DNA of 64,000 nucleotides. Origin: Oceanihabitans gracilariae (lineage in GTDB: Bacteria; Bacteroidota; Bacteroidia; Flavobacteriales; Flavobacteriaceae). The notes below the pieces were generated by a model, which saw only the letters and a list, made by a program, of their open reading frames with translations, did no database searches and was not told the DNA's origin. The stretch spans positions 172,970 to 236,969 of the forward strand of contig NZ_JBHULM010000004.1 in NCBI RefSeq assembly GCF_042684485.1, read 5' to 3'. Numbering within the stretch: the stretch's first letter is position 1; every line of letters begins with the position of its first letter. Below are positions 35,516 through 43,789 of this stretch, in pieces. Made by a program: the position numbers and the translations under genes.

Positions 35516-36183
35516 TTGTTCCAGTTTTTAAACCAATCGGCGTGTTCAATATGTAAGCGTTGATAGTGGTCCCATAAGGTGGTCATATTAGGAAATGCAC
35601 TAACGTCTTGTTCTGTAGCGCCTAAAATAAATTCATCTCCTATACACACATTTCTATGAAATTCTCCCCAACTTGAAAATGTAGATTTTACGGTGGCATT
35701 GACTTCTTCTAAGCGTAAAATTATTTCTTCGGTAGTGATAAAACCTAAGACCAAGCCTAAGCGCATTTGAAAAATAGACATCGCCATTTCATACCCCGTT
35801 AGTTTTTGTTTTTTTAAACTAAAACGGTATTTCCACACCATTTTGTAGGTGTTTTGTGTTTGCGGGTTATTTAACGCTTGGTATTTGGCTTCAAACGTTT
35901 TTGTGGTATCTCTTCTAAATTCAGAAGCTAATTTTTCAAAAGCTTGAGAGACCATTAATCCGCTTTCGTAACGCATTAAACTATTGCGCAAATGTAAGCC
36001 TGATTTTATACCTAAAATGGTCAATAATCTTTCGGCTTGCTTCACGTGCATTTTATCGTCTAAGTTAAAGCCTGACCAACTGCTTAAGTTGGCTTGCTTA
36101 TGATTTTTCTTTAAAATCAAGGCCGATAAATTTAATTGGTCTTGAATTTCGGGTGTGATATCTTGTGTCATTATGTTAAGCAT
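35512..36183 (-). CDS. uncharacterised island protein
   Basis: 223 residues, mostly helical, with LKKNHKQANLSSWSGFNL near 28-45 and RRDTTKTFEAKYQAL near 88-102, and a C-terminal helix ending HADWFKNWNK. No domain recognised and no membrane or signal segment. It overlaps both neighbours (8 bases with the 850-residue protein gene, 4 bases with the TPR gene), so the three proteins are probably made in fixed ratio and may form a complex. Confidence 0.75.
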   Translation of the reverse strand: MLNIMTQDITPEIQDQLNLSALILKKNHKQANLSSWSGFNLDDKMHVKQAERLLTILGIKSGLHLRNSLMRYESGLMVSQAFEKLASEFRRDTTKTFEAKYQALNNPQTQNTYKMVWKYRFSLKKQKLTGYEMAMSIFQMRLGLVLGFITTEEIILRLEEVNATVKSTFSSWGEFHRNVCIGDEFILGATEQDVSAFPNMTTLWDHYQRLHIEHADWFKNWNK

Positions 36184-38728
36184 TTAATTGGTCCGCCACT
36201 TGCAATAATGCGTTGGCTAGTGGGTCTGAATAGGCTCCAGATTTTGCAATTGTCTTTAATCCCATAGCGTAAGAGGTGGCTAAATTGCTCCCTTTTACCA
36301 AGTGTACAAAAATGTTTTTGCTAAGGTTACCGTAAGTTTCTAATGCGGTTCCAGGTGCTAAATCGGTATCTAATAAAGTCATATATAATGTTTGACCAAA
36401 TCGCATTTCTAAACCTGTTTTATCATTTGTTAACCAGGTTTTTAAATTTTCGATATGCGTGTTGAAAAAGTCTAACAATTCGGTTTCGCAACCTGCCGTT
36501 TTATAAGTTTCTAAATTGGTAAGTAGCGCCTCCACATAATGCTGATTCACTTCAATAGCATTTATATCAATTTTTGAAGTCGGAACAGTGTCTACTGAAC
36601 CTTCTGCGGATTCTGATTCTTGAGTGTCCTCAGCGTCTTGTTCTGTGGCTTCTTCAGATTTGGTTGCTTCGGTTTCTAAAACAAACTGACTGTAACTTTC
36701 AATTTGGTCGTATAAAGCATCATTAGTACTGAAACGAGAATCGTCGCTATTACTGTATTCGTATAGTTGTGTGATGGTGTTTAGGTGAAGTTTTTCGTTA
36801 TTTAATTTTCCTAGAAAATCAATTAGAAAGACTTCAATATCTGCGGAAATAGATTTAAAAATAGGATTAGATGTTTCCTTACTTTTACAACGTTTATGAA
36901 AACTAAGAACACGGTCTATCAAGCGGTGTATAAAGAAACCAACATCTTCATTATGAGGGTTAAAGTACTGCGCTATGCGTGTGCCTTGCGTGGTTAAGGC
37001 TTCAGGAACCCAAACGGCTTCTTTTGTTAAGCTGTAATAATAATCGCCTAAATAATTAAACAAAGCTTGAATAGTATTTAGGGTTAGCGGACGATTTTCG
37101 TTGATATAATGTTTGCGTGCAAATTGGTTACAAACATCAGTCGCATTAGCATCTAAATCTTTAAGTGCCCAAATTTCGTTAACGCGTGTAAAGTTTCCTG
37201 ATTCTACACATAAGAACCCTAAAGTTTCTGCAATAAGCGGAATGTTTTTTGCTTTAACAATAGCGCTTGCATCACGTGTAGCGTAAGCTAAATTTAATAA
37301 TAAGCGTTGTAAGTTTTCTTGCTCCTCTGCAGTAAATAATTCTAATAAGGCTTCGCCAGCATCGCAAAAGGCTCTAATTAAAAACTGATTTAAAGGGTTT
37401 TTTAGACCATCATTTTGTAAACGTTCAAACCAAAGCAATACGTTTGAATGCGATTGTGCTATAGTACGAATTACAAACGGTCCTGTAACCTGCACATCTT
37501 CACCTTTTAATCGCATTGTTGGTAGTAAACCGAAACTGTCATCTTCTAAAAATAATTTAGAAAAAAGAGCGTTGAAGGTTTCAGAATGATTTTTAAAACC
37601 TGTTTGCGGATGTGCAATTTGAAACCAAAACGGAATACATTCTATAGGTAAATTGTTGGCGGTATTTTCGCTTAAAATTTTAATACCATAATCTTTAAAG
37701 GCTTCCGAGTTTAAATTGGCGCCACTATCGGCAATTAACCAGTCTAAAAAATTAATATAGCCTGCATCTTGTTGTTGCTTCGGAAGGCTTGTGTCTCGCG
37801 TATTGAATAATAACACATCTCCCGAATTCCATTTTTTGTTCGCCAATGTTTGCATTAACGGGTAGTTGCCTTCAGCTGTAGTTAAGTGTAACAGGGCGTC
37901 ACTTTGAGCATCTGCCCAAATTAAACGATCTTTTAAAGCTTCAATTGCTGACAAAGCACTGTTAGGATTGGCTTCGTAAAAATTGGCCAAATCGCTACTG
38001 AACCAAGGTGTCATAATATCGTAAGCTGATTTCTCATACACACGACCAACTGGTAATAATTGATGGAATTGATGAATAAACAGTTCCCAATTCCCTTCAA
38101 AAAAGTAATTAATAAAGTTGAAATCTATGGTGAAAGGAAACGTACTTATAGTCTCGTCGTCTTGCTTTACGGCATAAGTTACAGAAAGTAAATTGTGCTT
38201 TAAGCAATTCTGAATGAGATACTCAGAACTCAACACATCACGAATATCAAAAATACGTTGTATTAAAAACTGAGCGATAGGCAGTGCGGCTTCCGATGGA
38301 CTTTCAACCAAAATCTTTATCACTTGAAAAAGTTGCTGTGCTGTTGCTTCAGAAAAGGCTTCCGACTGAAAATACCCCAGATTAAATGTCAAAAATTCGA
38401 CTAGCTTGTTTACGTTTTTTTCATCTGGATAAATTCCTTCTTCTAATAAAGGCAACCAGGCGGTTACAAAAGCAATCCCTTCTGCGGTGTCGGCATAACG
38501 TTTCGGATGAAAGTAAATTTGTTGCGCAACTTGTGTTGTGAAACTAGCAGTAATTCCGCTGAAATCACTGTTGTTTTGTATGTTTTTATAAACATCCGTA
38601 TCTGTGGCTTCCAATATTTCTAAAACCTGCTGTAGGGCTTTTGTTTCTGAAGCTTCTAAAGCATCGAGCTTTAGATTTGGGATAATATGTGTTTTAAAAA
38701 TGGCAGACATATGCTGAGTGGTATTCAA
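36176..38728 (-). CDS. 850-residue helical solenoid protein
   Basis: Nearly all-helical from start to end, without transmembrane segments or enzyme motifs. A low-complexity acidic linker rich in E, S and T (around residues 690-715) splits a long N-terminal solenoid from a C-terminal domain of about 130 residues. The start at 38728 is used; a Met at residue 7 is an alternative. It is second in the box-3 operon, 22 bases after the SMI1/KNR4-like gene. By size and fold it resembles the scaffold partners of vWA/MoxR-type conflict systems, but homology is not shown here. Confidence 0.72.
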   Translation of the reverse strand: MNTTQHMSAIFKTHIIPNLKLDALEASETKALQQVLEILEATDTDVYKNIQNNSDFSGITASFTTQVAQQIYFHPKRYADTAEGIAFVTAWLPLLEEGIYPDEKNVNKLVEFLTFNLGYFQSEAFSEATAQQLFQVIKILVESPSEAALPIAQFLIQRIFDIRDVLSSEYLIQNCLKHNLLSVTYAVKQDDETISTFPFTIDFNFINYFFEGNWELFIHQFHQLLPVGRVYEKSAYDIMTPWFSSDLANFYEANPNSALSAIEALKDRLIWADAQSDALLHLTTAEGNYPLMQTLANKKWNSGDVLLFNTRDTSLPKQQQDAGYINFLDWLIADSGANLNSEAFKDYGIKILSENTANNLPIECIPFWFQIAHPQTGFKNHSETFNALFSKLFLEDDSFGLLPTMRLKGEDVQVTGPFVIRTIAQSHSNVLLWFERLQNDGLKNPLNQFLIRAFCDAGEALLELFTAEEQENLQRLLLNLAYATRDASAIVKAKNIPLIAETLGFLCVESGNFTRVNEIWALKDLDANATDVCNQFARKHYINENRPLTLNTIQALFNYLGDYYYSLTKEAVWVPEALTTQGTRIAQYFNPHNEDVGFFIHRLIDRVLSFHKRCKSKETSNPIFKSISADIEVFLIDFLGKLNNEKLHLNTITQLYEYSNSDDSRFSTNDALYDQIESYSQFVLETEATKSEEATEQDAEDTQESESAEGSVDTVPTSKIDINAIEVNQHYVEALLTNLETYKTAGCETELLDFFNTHIENLKTWLTNDKTGLEMRFGQTLYMTLLDTDLAPGTALETYGNLSKNIFVHLVKGSNLATSYAMGLKTIAKSGAYSDPLANALLQVADQLNA

Positions 38729-38750
38729 AATTTATAGGTTTATACGAAGG

Positions 38751-39797
38751 TTATTGAGCGATATAAAACCATTCGTTGTCTTCAATTTCGCTATCTGGTT
38801 TTCTTAAATTTTCAAAAAATGAAACAAGGTCGTCTGCTTCGATATATCCAATTTCCTGGTCGGCACCAAAACGAATAATTTGTCCTGCTTTTCCTTTAGT
38901 ATTTGGCGCAAAATCGAAGGCTAGAAAATTCCCGTTTTCTAAATCGAAAAACGGAATCCAATACGGTGTGGTGTACATTAATAAGGCTTTTCCTTGGTTG
39001 GTAGAGTAGGTGTCCAACAAGTCTTCTTGCGTCCAATCGTCATAAATATCCTTCCACTGTTTCCATTCATTATAAATATCTTCTGCGCCCATAATAGCGC
39101 AACGGTCTATGCCATTATGAAGGCTTAAATAATCTTTAATAAGTTGTGGAAACGGATAGCCGGCTTCTTTTTCAAATGTTTTATAAATGGCCTCGTTATT
39201 TGTAGGCGGATGAAACGTTAATCTTTTTTCTGAAATTAAACCGATAAAAGAGGCAACCAAGGCTTTCATATCTATTTCTGCATCAAGTTGAATATGTGGT
39301 GCTAGAAAGTCTGATTTTTCTTTGGCCAATTGTTTTGCTATAAAGGCTTTCGGAATAAAATTATTTATAAAAGCGCCTGTGTGTTCTAAAAACGGAATGT
39401 CTTTTAAGTTTGAAATGGGTTGCGAACTAAAACCATTCGCACTAAAATTATACACTGTAGCGTTTTTGTGATGTTCATCGTGAATAACGGTAAACCAAGC
39501 CTTAAATTCGGCAGTATTTTCTATATCAACAGTAAAAACCGTTTTGTCCTCTAAATACCCAACAGCATAGAATTTATGGATGGTTTCATAATCTGGTGTA
39601 ATAAGAATGAGCTGTAATAACGGCTTTCCAGATGCTTTTTCTACAGCGCCTAAAAGGGTATCTCGAAACGTAAAAGAATTACTGTGATGTTTTGGATTGT
39701 CAAGTACGGGAAAGGTATCAATTTGAATACTTTCAAAATTGAAATCTGTCCATCGTAAATCTTTAAACTCGTCTGAATATGCGGTGTAATTAGTCAT
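38751..39797 (-). CDS. SMI1/KNR4 (SUKH)-domain protein
   Basis: 348 residues. The segment from about 200 to 345 has the SUKH signature: a helix with FEKEAGYPFPQLIKDYLSLHNGIDRC near 203-228, MGAEDIYNEW, then WIPFFDLENGNFLAFDFAP near 283-301 and IGYIEADDLVSFFENL. SUKH proteins are often immunity proteins against toxins, or regulators. The N-terminal part is unassigned. It heads the box-3 operon, ahead of the solenoid proteins and the two-component system. No toxin gene was recognised next to it, so immunity is only one option. Confidence 0.7.
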   Translation of the reverse strand: MTNYTAYSDEFKDLRWTDFNFESIQIDTFPVLDNPKHHSNSFTFRDTLLGAVEKASGKPLLQLILITPDYETIHKFYAVGYLEDKTVFTVDIENTAEFKAWFTVIHDEHHKNATVYNFSANGFSSQPISNLKDIPFLEHTGAFINNFIPKAFIAKQLAKEKSDFLAPHIQLDAEIDMKALVASFIGLISEKRLTFHPPTNNEAIYKTFEKEAGYPFPQLIKDYLSLHNGIDRCAIMGAEDIYNEWKQWKDIYDDWTQEDLLDTYSTNQGKALLMYTTPYWIPFFDLENGNFLAFDFAPNTKGKAGQIIRFGADQEIGYIEADDLVSFFENLRKPDSEIEDNEWFYIAQ

Positions 39798-39820
39798 TTT
39801 ACGCGTGTAAATTTAGAATG

Positions 39821-39866
39821 CTAAGATACTTTGGAACCTCGTAGTTTTTATCACTGAAACTAGTGA
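39821..39866 (-). promoter_or_regulatory. island box 3 with -7 element
   Basis: Reading the minus strand: TCACTAGTTTCAGTGA (39851-39866), 22 bases, then TATCTTAG (39821-39828), TAnnTTTG with one change. The start codon of the SMI1/KNR4-like gene (39797) follows 23 bases later. This promoter would drive the operon that ends with the two-component system. Confidence 0.72.
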
Positions 39867-39888
39867 TTTTGTAAAAGAAGCGACTTCT

Positions 39889-40305
39889 TTAATCGCTAAT
39901 TTTACTTTTCAATGTGCTCTCTAATATGGGAAATTGCTTAGATTCAATCTGACTCACAAGACATTTAATTTTCTTTTCTTTTCCGTCTGAATTCTCATAC
40001 GTAATTACGATGACTTTTTTTTCAACCGCAAAAGATTTAAGTGCGCTATATGGCACCGTTGTTTTACCAATAACTCCTGGTTGAAACACAAAATGAGTCT
40101 CAAAAAAATTGAAAACTTTAAGCTTTTTATTAAAGGCATAGAGGCCAAAAAATACGATAGCACCGACTAAAGGAATCACTGATTCTATAGATATATCTTG
40201 TAAGGAAATTAGGCAAAGCCCTATCATAAATAGTGCAAAAACTAAGGGTTTATATTTTGCTTGAGAACTTAATTCAATCCCAGAGGCGTTGTCTGTTTTG
40301 GTCAT
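39889..40305 (-). CDS. small two-helix membrane protein
   Basis: 138 residues from the ATG at 40305 (MTKTDNASGIELSS). The frame extends upstream to 40416, but there it overlaps the PurA-like gene and has no support. Two transmembrane helices (about residues 18-31 and 38-54) are followed by a soluble domain of strands (ETHFVFQPGVIGKTTVPYSALKSFAVEKKVIVITYEN), resembling the PH-like tail of YcxB-type proteins. Last gene of the box-4 operon. Confidence 0.6.
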   Translation of the reverse strand: MTKTDNASGIELSSQAKYKPLVFALFMIGLCLISLQDISIESVIPLVGAIVFFGLYAFNKKLKVFNFFETHFVFQPGVIGKTTVPYSALKSFAVEKKVIVITYENSDGKEKKIKCLVSQIESKQFPILESTLKSKISD

Positions 40306-40366
40306 AATAAATTTTAGTGTTTTTTTTCTGTAATGATTTAACGTTGTGCTGAATTCTTTAAACCCT

Positions 40367-41500
40367 TTAGTGTAAAAGCTTCTGAATACAGTCTCGTCGA
40401 GGGCCATAACTTCCATACACCTTGTTGAATTTAAAATCTAATTTTTGAAGCAAATTAACATAGGAAAAACGAGGTAATTGGTCTAAACAGCTTATGACAA
40501 GATGTTTTTTACAGTCCAAATCTTGATGATGAATGGCATCGCAACTTAAAGCATAATTTAGTAATTCGGGATCTAAAGTTTGTGTTCTAAATGCACCTTG
40601 AAACTCGTTAGTGACATTCGCTTCATTTTCATGATTCTGAAGGATTACAGCTTCGGTTTCCGACATTGGGCCATTGCCGTGACGCGTTTGATAACAGCGG
40701 GTCACATAATAAATATCGATTTCTAAAATCGTTTTTAAATGCGATTTGATAAGCTGAATCGCATTTTTAGAAGTGGTGTAACTCCAAGTTGTATGGGGAT
40801 GAAACCCGTGTTGGGTATCGAGTAAAATGCCTTGACTGCCTTCAAAAATAAAATGCTCAAATTTATCTTCTAAATCAGATAATGAAGCAATATTGTAAAG
40901 CTTTTTTATAGCCGAACAACTGTCTATAAAATAATCTTCGTTGTAATCTTTGAGTTCGTTTTTATAATAGTCTTGTACTGCTTTTGGCTGATTTTCTAAA
41001 CAGGTTTTGTAGTAGCTTTTAATACTTTTTAAACGTTGTTTTACCACCCAATCAAACTGTAAATCGTTGGCGTAAAAGAAAATTTCAGCTTTGTTTTTCG
41101 CAATGGTCGTTCCAAAACCTAAGCCACAAGAACCGTGATGCTGTTGCTTTTCTAAAGCACGATTATAAGCAATATCATAAATCGTGGTAATCATCGCTAA
41201 AGGATGAATATACAATTTGGGCTGATATGTTTTTAAAAACTCGCCCTCATCTAAAATGGCAGGAGGAAACAGCGTGGTGTGTTCCGAGTAATACGTGGGC
41301 ACACCTAAAAACGTTCCCGAACCAAAATTACTAAAGGTGTGGGTTCGTGCTTCCGTACTAACGGTATGCCCAATTTGATGGCCTCCAGAAAACCGAACTA
41401 TAAGGCTTTGTTCAGGATGTTGCGATGCTAGAAAATCGGTCGTTAACCCTTTTCCAGCATCACCAAATCCTAAATCTATAACTAAGCTACATTTTGGCAT
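40367..41500 (-). CDS. divergent adenylosuccinate synthetase (PurA) family protein
   Basis: 377 residues, shorter than housekeeping PurA (about 425-430). Conserved elements: the P-loop GFGDAGKG (GDEGKGK in PurA) near residues 11-18, GGHQIGHTV near 39-47, FEGSQGILLDTQHGFHP near 217-233, and GNGPM near 275. Differences: the IMP-site GTTGRGIGP is GSCGLGFGT near 123-131, the RRRRTGWLD loop is reduced to GAFRTQTLD near 302-310, and the guanine-specificity TKLD is replaced by SCLDQ near 336-340. PurA makes adenylosuccinate from IMP, Asp and GTP. Here fold is likely kept but substrates may differ. It abuts the vWA gene directly. Confidence 0.75.
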   Translation of the reverse strand: MPKCSLVIDLGFGDAGKGLTTDFLASQHPEQSLIVRFSGGHQIGHTVSTEARTHTFSNFGSGTFLGVPTYYSEHTTLFPPAILDEGEFLKTYQPKLYIHPLAMITTIYDIAYNRALEKQQHHGSCGLGFGTTIAKNKAEIFFYANDLQFDWVVKQRLKSIKSYYKTCLENQPKAVQDYYKNELKDYNEDYFIDSCSAIKKLYNIASLSDLEDKFEHFIFEGSQGILLDTQHGFHPHTTWSYTTSKNAIQLIKSHLKTILEIDIYYVTRCYQTRHGNGPMSETEAVILQNHENEANVTNEFQGAFRTQTLDPELLNYALSCDAIHHQDLDCKKHLVISCLDQLPRFSYVNLLQKLDFKFNKVYGSYGPRRDCIQKLLH

Positions 41501-42367
41501 TTATAGCATATTTTCTACATTTATAGAAGTGCTTCCAGTAGAAGTATTGGTAGATGTTGTTGCACTAGGTTTATGGTTCTGAATCACCACGTCTGCAATG
41601 CGTTTAGCAACGGTTTTATAATCTGCAACTTCAAGGAAGTTATCTCCTAAAAGCGCTTTCCAGTTTCCTTTACGACTTTCTTGTTTAGACCAATCGTTAT
41701 GCTCTAAATGTATATGAAAGACATTGTATTTTTCTTGTGCTTCCTCAATAATCGCTTCTGTAGTGATGGTTGCCGCTTCATCGGCGCTGGTATAACGTTT
41801 AATGATTTCTGCAGGAATGGTAGGAAACACAGGTTCATCACCAATAGTGAATAAAAAGCCTTTTTGTTGTCGCTTTTCCCAACAATCAATTGCTGTATGT
41901 CTCGCCGCAAATAAATGTGCTAAATTATAGCCTTCTTGATTGTTTCCGCCACCGCCACCTTCCAGGTAAACGCGGGTTAACCAACGGTCTAGTAGTTCGG
42001 CAGACGATTCAAATTGTCCGACTTGTAAAGGCGCTCTGTCGTATATAAAATCGCCAATCCCTAAAAATAAGACTTGCGGATCTTCGATTCCAGCTTCCAT
42101 TAAAGAGCCAATTAAATCGGGTAAAGCTTCCTTAACAATATGCTCGGGTACAAATCCCATACTGCCAGTAACATCTAAAGCTACAATTATAGATACCGTT
42201 TCTGGATGTTCTTCAGAATCTCTAGATTCTCTAAAAATCACCTCTGTCGGGTCCATTTCAGAATCTATTGCTCTCGATGTAAATATCTCTTCTCTAGATT
42301 TATTGCTGTAGCCTTTAGAGCGACGCAATTTTGCATACGCATCGTGACTAAATCTTCCTCCTCCCAT
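41501..42367 (-). CDS. von Willebrand factor A (vWA) domain protein
   Basis: 288 residues. The MIDAS motif DVTGSMG (DxTxS form) is near residues 65-71, preceded by VSIIVAL, and a second loop of Gly and Asn (GGGGGNN) near 138-144 and FTIGDEP near 172-178 complete the fold. The tail after 260 is Ser/Thr-rich. No signal peptide or membrane helix, so it is cytoplasmic. vWA proteins in bacteria often work with AAA+ (MoxR) ATPases; none is in the window. Two bases separate it from the small coiled-coil gene and it directly abuts the PurA-like gene. Confidence 0.88.
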   Translation of the reverse strand: MGGGRFSHDAYAKLRRSKGYSNKSREEIFTSRAIDSEMDPTEVIFRESRDSEEHPETVSIIVALDVTGSMGFVPEHIVKEALPDLIGSLMEAGIEDPQVLFLGIGDFIYDRAPLQVGQFESSAELLDRWLTRVYLEGGGGGNNQEGYNLAHLFAARHTAIDCWEKRQQKGFLFTIGDEPVFPTIPAEIIKRYTSADEAATITTEAIIEEAQEKYNVFHIHLEHNDWSKQESRKGNWKALLGDNFLEVADYKTVAKRIADVVIQNHKPSATTSTNTSTGSTSINVENML

Positions 42368-42369
42368 AA

Positions 42370-42720
42370 TTATAATTCGTTTATTGTGCCACCAAATAAA
42401 TGCGCATAACGCTTTTTGGCTAGTTCTAATTTAATTTCTAAGTTTCTTATTTTAACCGACATTTCTAAGTCTTTAGCCACATAGTCTTTCGCATCAAAAT
42501 CAGAGGCTAAAACCAAACTATTGGCATCTGTCGGGCTCATATCTAGCATATTTTCTTGTTCGCGTTTTAAACGTTTTAAAGCCAAGGCTAAATCTTCCGT
42601 TTCACGTTTGTACATCAATTGTGCATCTTCTGCGATAGCGTGAGCGCGGTCGTCTCTTATTTTATCGTTGTTGCGTTTTAAAGAGTCTAAAAACGCAGCC
42701 GTTTTGGTGTTATCTTCCAT
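42370..42720 (-). CDS. small coiled-coil protein
   Basis: 116 residues, almost wholly charged coiled coil (HAIAEDAQLMYKRETEDLALALKRLKREQENMLD near 26-59 and MSVKIRNLEIKLELAKKRYAHL near 86-107). It is the first gene of the box-4 operon, two bases before the vWA gene. It may be an adaptor for the vWA or PurA-like protein; no known domain. Confidence 0.72.
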   Translation of the reverse strand: MEDNTKTAAFLDSLKRNNDKIRDDRAHAIAEDAQLMYKRETEDLALALKRLKREQENMLDMSPTDANSLVLASDFDAKDYVAKDLEMSVKIRNLEIKLELAKKRYAHLFGGTINEL

Positions 42721-42736
42721 AAAAAAAGTTTTTTTA

Positions 42737-42782
42737 CAAAGTTAGTGGGCGAGGTCTTAGTTTTTATCCCTGATAACAGTGA
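42737..42782 (-). promoter_or_regulatory. island box 4 with -7 element
   Basis: Minus strand: TCACTGTTATCAGGGA (42767-42782), 22 bases, then TAACTTTG (42737-42744), an exact TAnnTTTG. The coiled-coil gene starts 16 bases after. It drives the coiled-coil - vWA - PurA-like - membrane protein operon. It stands back to back with box 5. Confidence 0.78.
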
Positions 42783-42816
42783 TATTAATTTATGAGGACT
42801 ACTTCCGAAGAAAAAA

Positions 42817-42862
42817 TCACGGAATACAGGCATCAGTTATTTCTGGAAGCGACTTACTTTTG
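42817..42862 (+). promoter_or_regulatory. island box 5 with -7 element
   Basis: TCACGGAATACAGGCA (42817-42832), 22 bases, then TACTTTTG (42855-42862), an exact TAnnTTTG. It sets the start of the next gene at ATG 42884 (21 bases later), since a longer frame from 42779 runs through the promoter. Confidence 0.78.
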
Positions 42863-42883
42863 AAAACGTATAAAACCGAAATT

Positions 42884-43789
42884 ATGATTGCATTACACTT
42901 ATCGTCTAAAGGATTCCAAATGAATTCAGAAACCATCACTTTTCCAGTATCTATAGATACTTTAAAACAATGCTTAAATGATGATGTTAAAATATTTAAA
43001 AGAAAATTTAGTACCATTTTTACTTGGTCTGATTTAGGAATTATGGCGTATTCTAAAGATGGGAATGTTGCAGAGTCTATTACTGTGGCTTTAGAATTGG
43101 AGGATTATGAATTTAGTCCGAAGCAGATTTTTGGTGGTATATTTTATTTTAACAATCAAGATATTGTACGGTACTATAAGTCGCATAAACAGCAGCACGT
43201 TAAATTATTTAAAGGTGATAGAAGTGGTGCATTGGTAGTCAATGACATTAGTGCTTGGTTTAGTAAAGAGGACGATTGCATTTCAGCGATTCAAATAAAT
43301 AATTATATCCCATATGAGCGAGGCGCGGGGTTACCAGAAGACAAATACATAATTAAACCGCTTAATGAAGATATTTTGATTTTTGAAGACTTTGGTTTTA
43401 AATTATCTGTGATTGAAGAGTTAATGTATATAAAAGGGTTGATGGAGCCAGTATTTGATTTATATGAATTTGCAGATTGGTATCAAGCTCGTGAGATTGA
43501 TATTGATGAAGAAGGTTACGAACCGATAGCTGAAGTCACCCAATATTTTAAAGATCTACCCATACCAAAACGCTTGGCTTCTGAAATCACCGATTTTTAC
43601 CAAGATGTCGGAAATGATATTTATATGAATTTGTCACCATTTTCAGGAGGGGCTGTAGACTATTGGGATATTAAAACCGCTATAGATGCCAAGCAATTTC
43701 CTAACTTAAAAAAAGTAACTTTGTGTTATGCTACGGATGAAGCTTATAAGGAGTTTGAACAGATGGGGATTGAAGCGGAGTGGTTATAG
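42884..43789 (+). CDS. DUF6892-like protein
   Basis: 301 residues from ATG 42884 (MIALHLSSKGFQMNSETITF), which fits the promoter; the longest frame, from GTG 42779, would overlap both boxes. The C-terminal part has VGNDIYMNLSPFSGGAVDYWDIKTAIDAKQFPNLKKVTL near 250-288, which resembles DUF6892 proteins that occur in conflict or stress islands. The N-terminal 150 residues carry strands of an unassigned domain. It overlaps the HD gene by 10 bases. Confidence 0.62.
   Translation: MIALHLSSKGFQMNSETITFPVSIDTLKQCLNDDVKIFKRKFSTIFTWSDLGIMAYSKDGNVAESITVALELEDYEFSPKQIFGGIFYFNNQDIVRYYKSHKQQHVKLFKGDRSGALVVNDISAWFSKEDDCISAIQINNYIPYERGAGLPEDKYIIKPLNEDILIFEDFGFKLSVIEELMYIKGLMEPVFDLYEFADWYQAREIDIDEEGYEPIAEVTQYFKDLPIPKRLASEITDFYQDVGNDIYMNLSPFSGGAVDYWDIKTAIDAKQFPNLKKVTLCYATDEAYKEFEQMGIEAEWL

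Noticed and set aside
40306..40416. Upstream extension of the small membrane protein gene
   Set aside because: It overlaps the 3' end of the PurA-like gene and adds residues without family pattern; ATG 40305 is preferred.
40367..41500. Phage PurZ (2-aminoadenine genome pathway) identity for the PurA paralogue
   Set aside because: The catalytic-type Asp of the P-loop (GDAGKG) is kept, no phage genes or DNA polymerase/dATPase partners are nearby, so the name PurZ is not justified.
42779..42883. GTG start extending the DUF6892-like gene
   Set aside because: The extension covers box 5 and its -7 element, so it would not be in the message.
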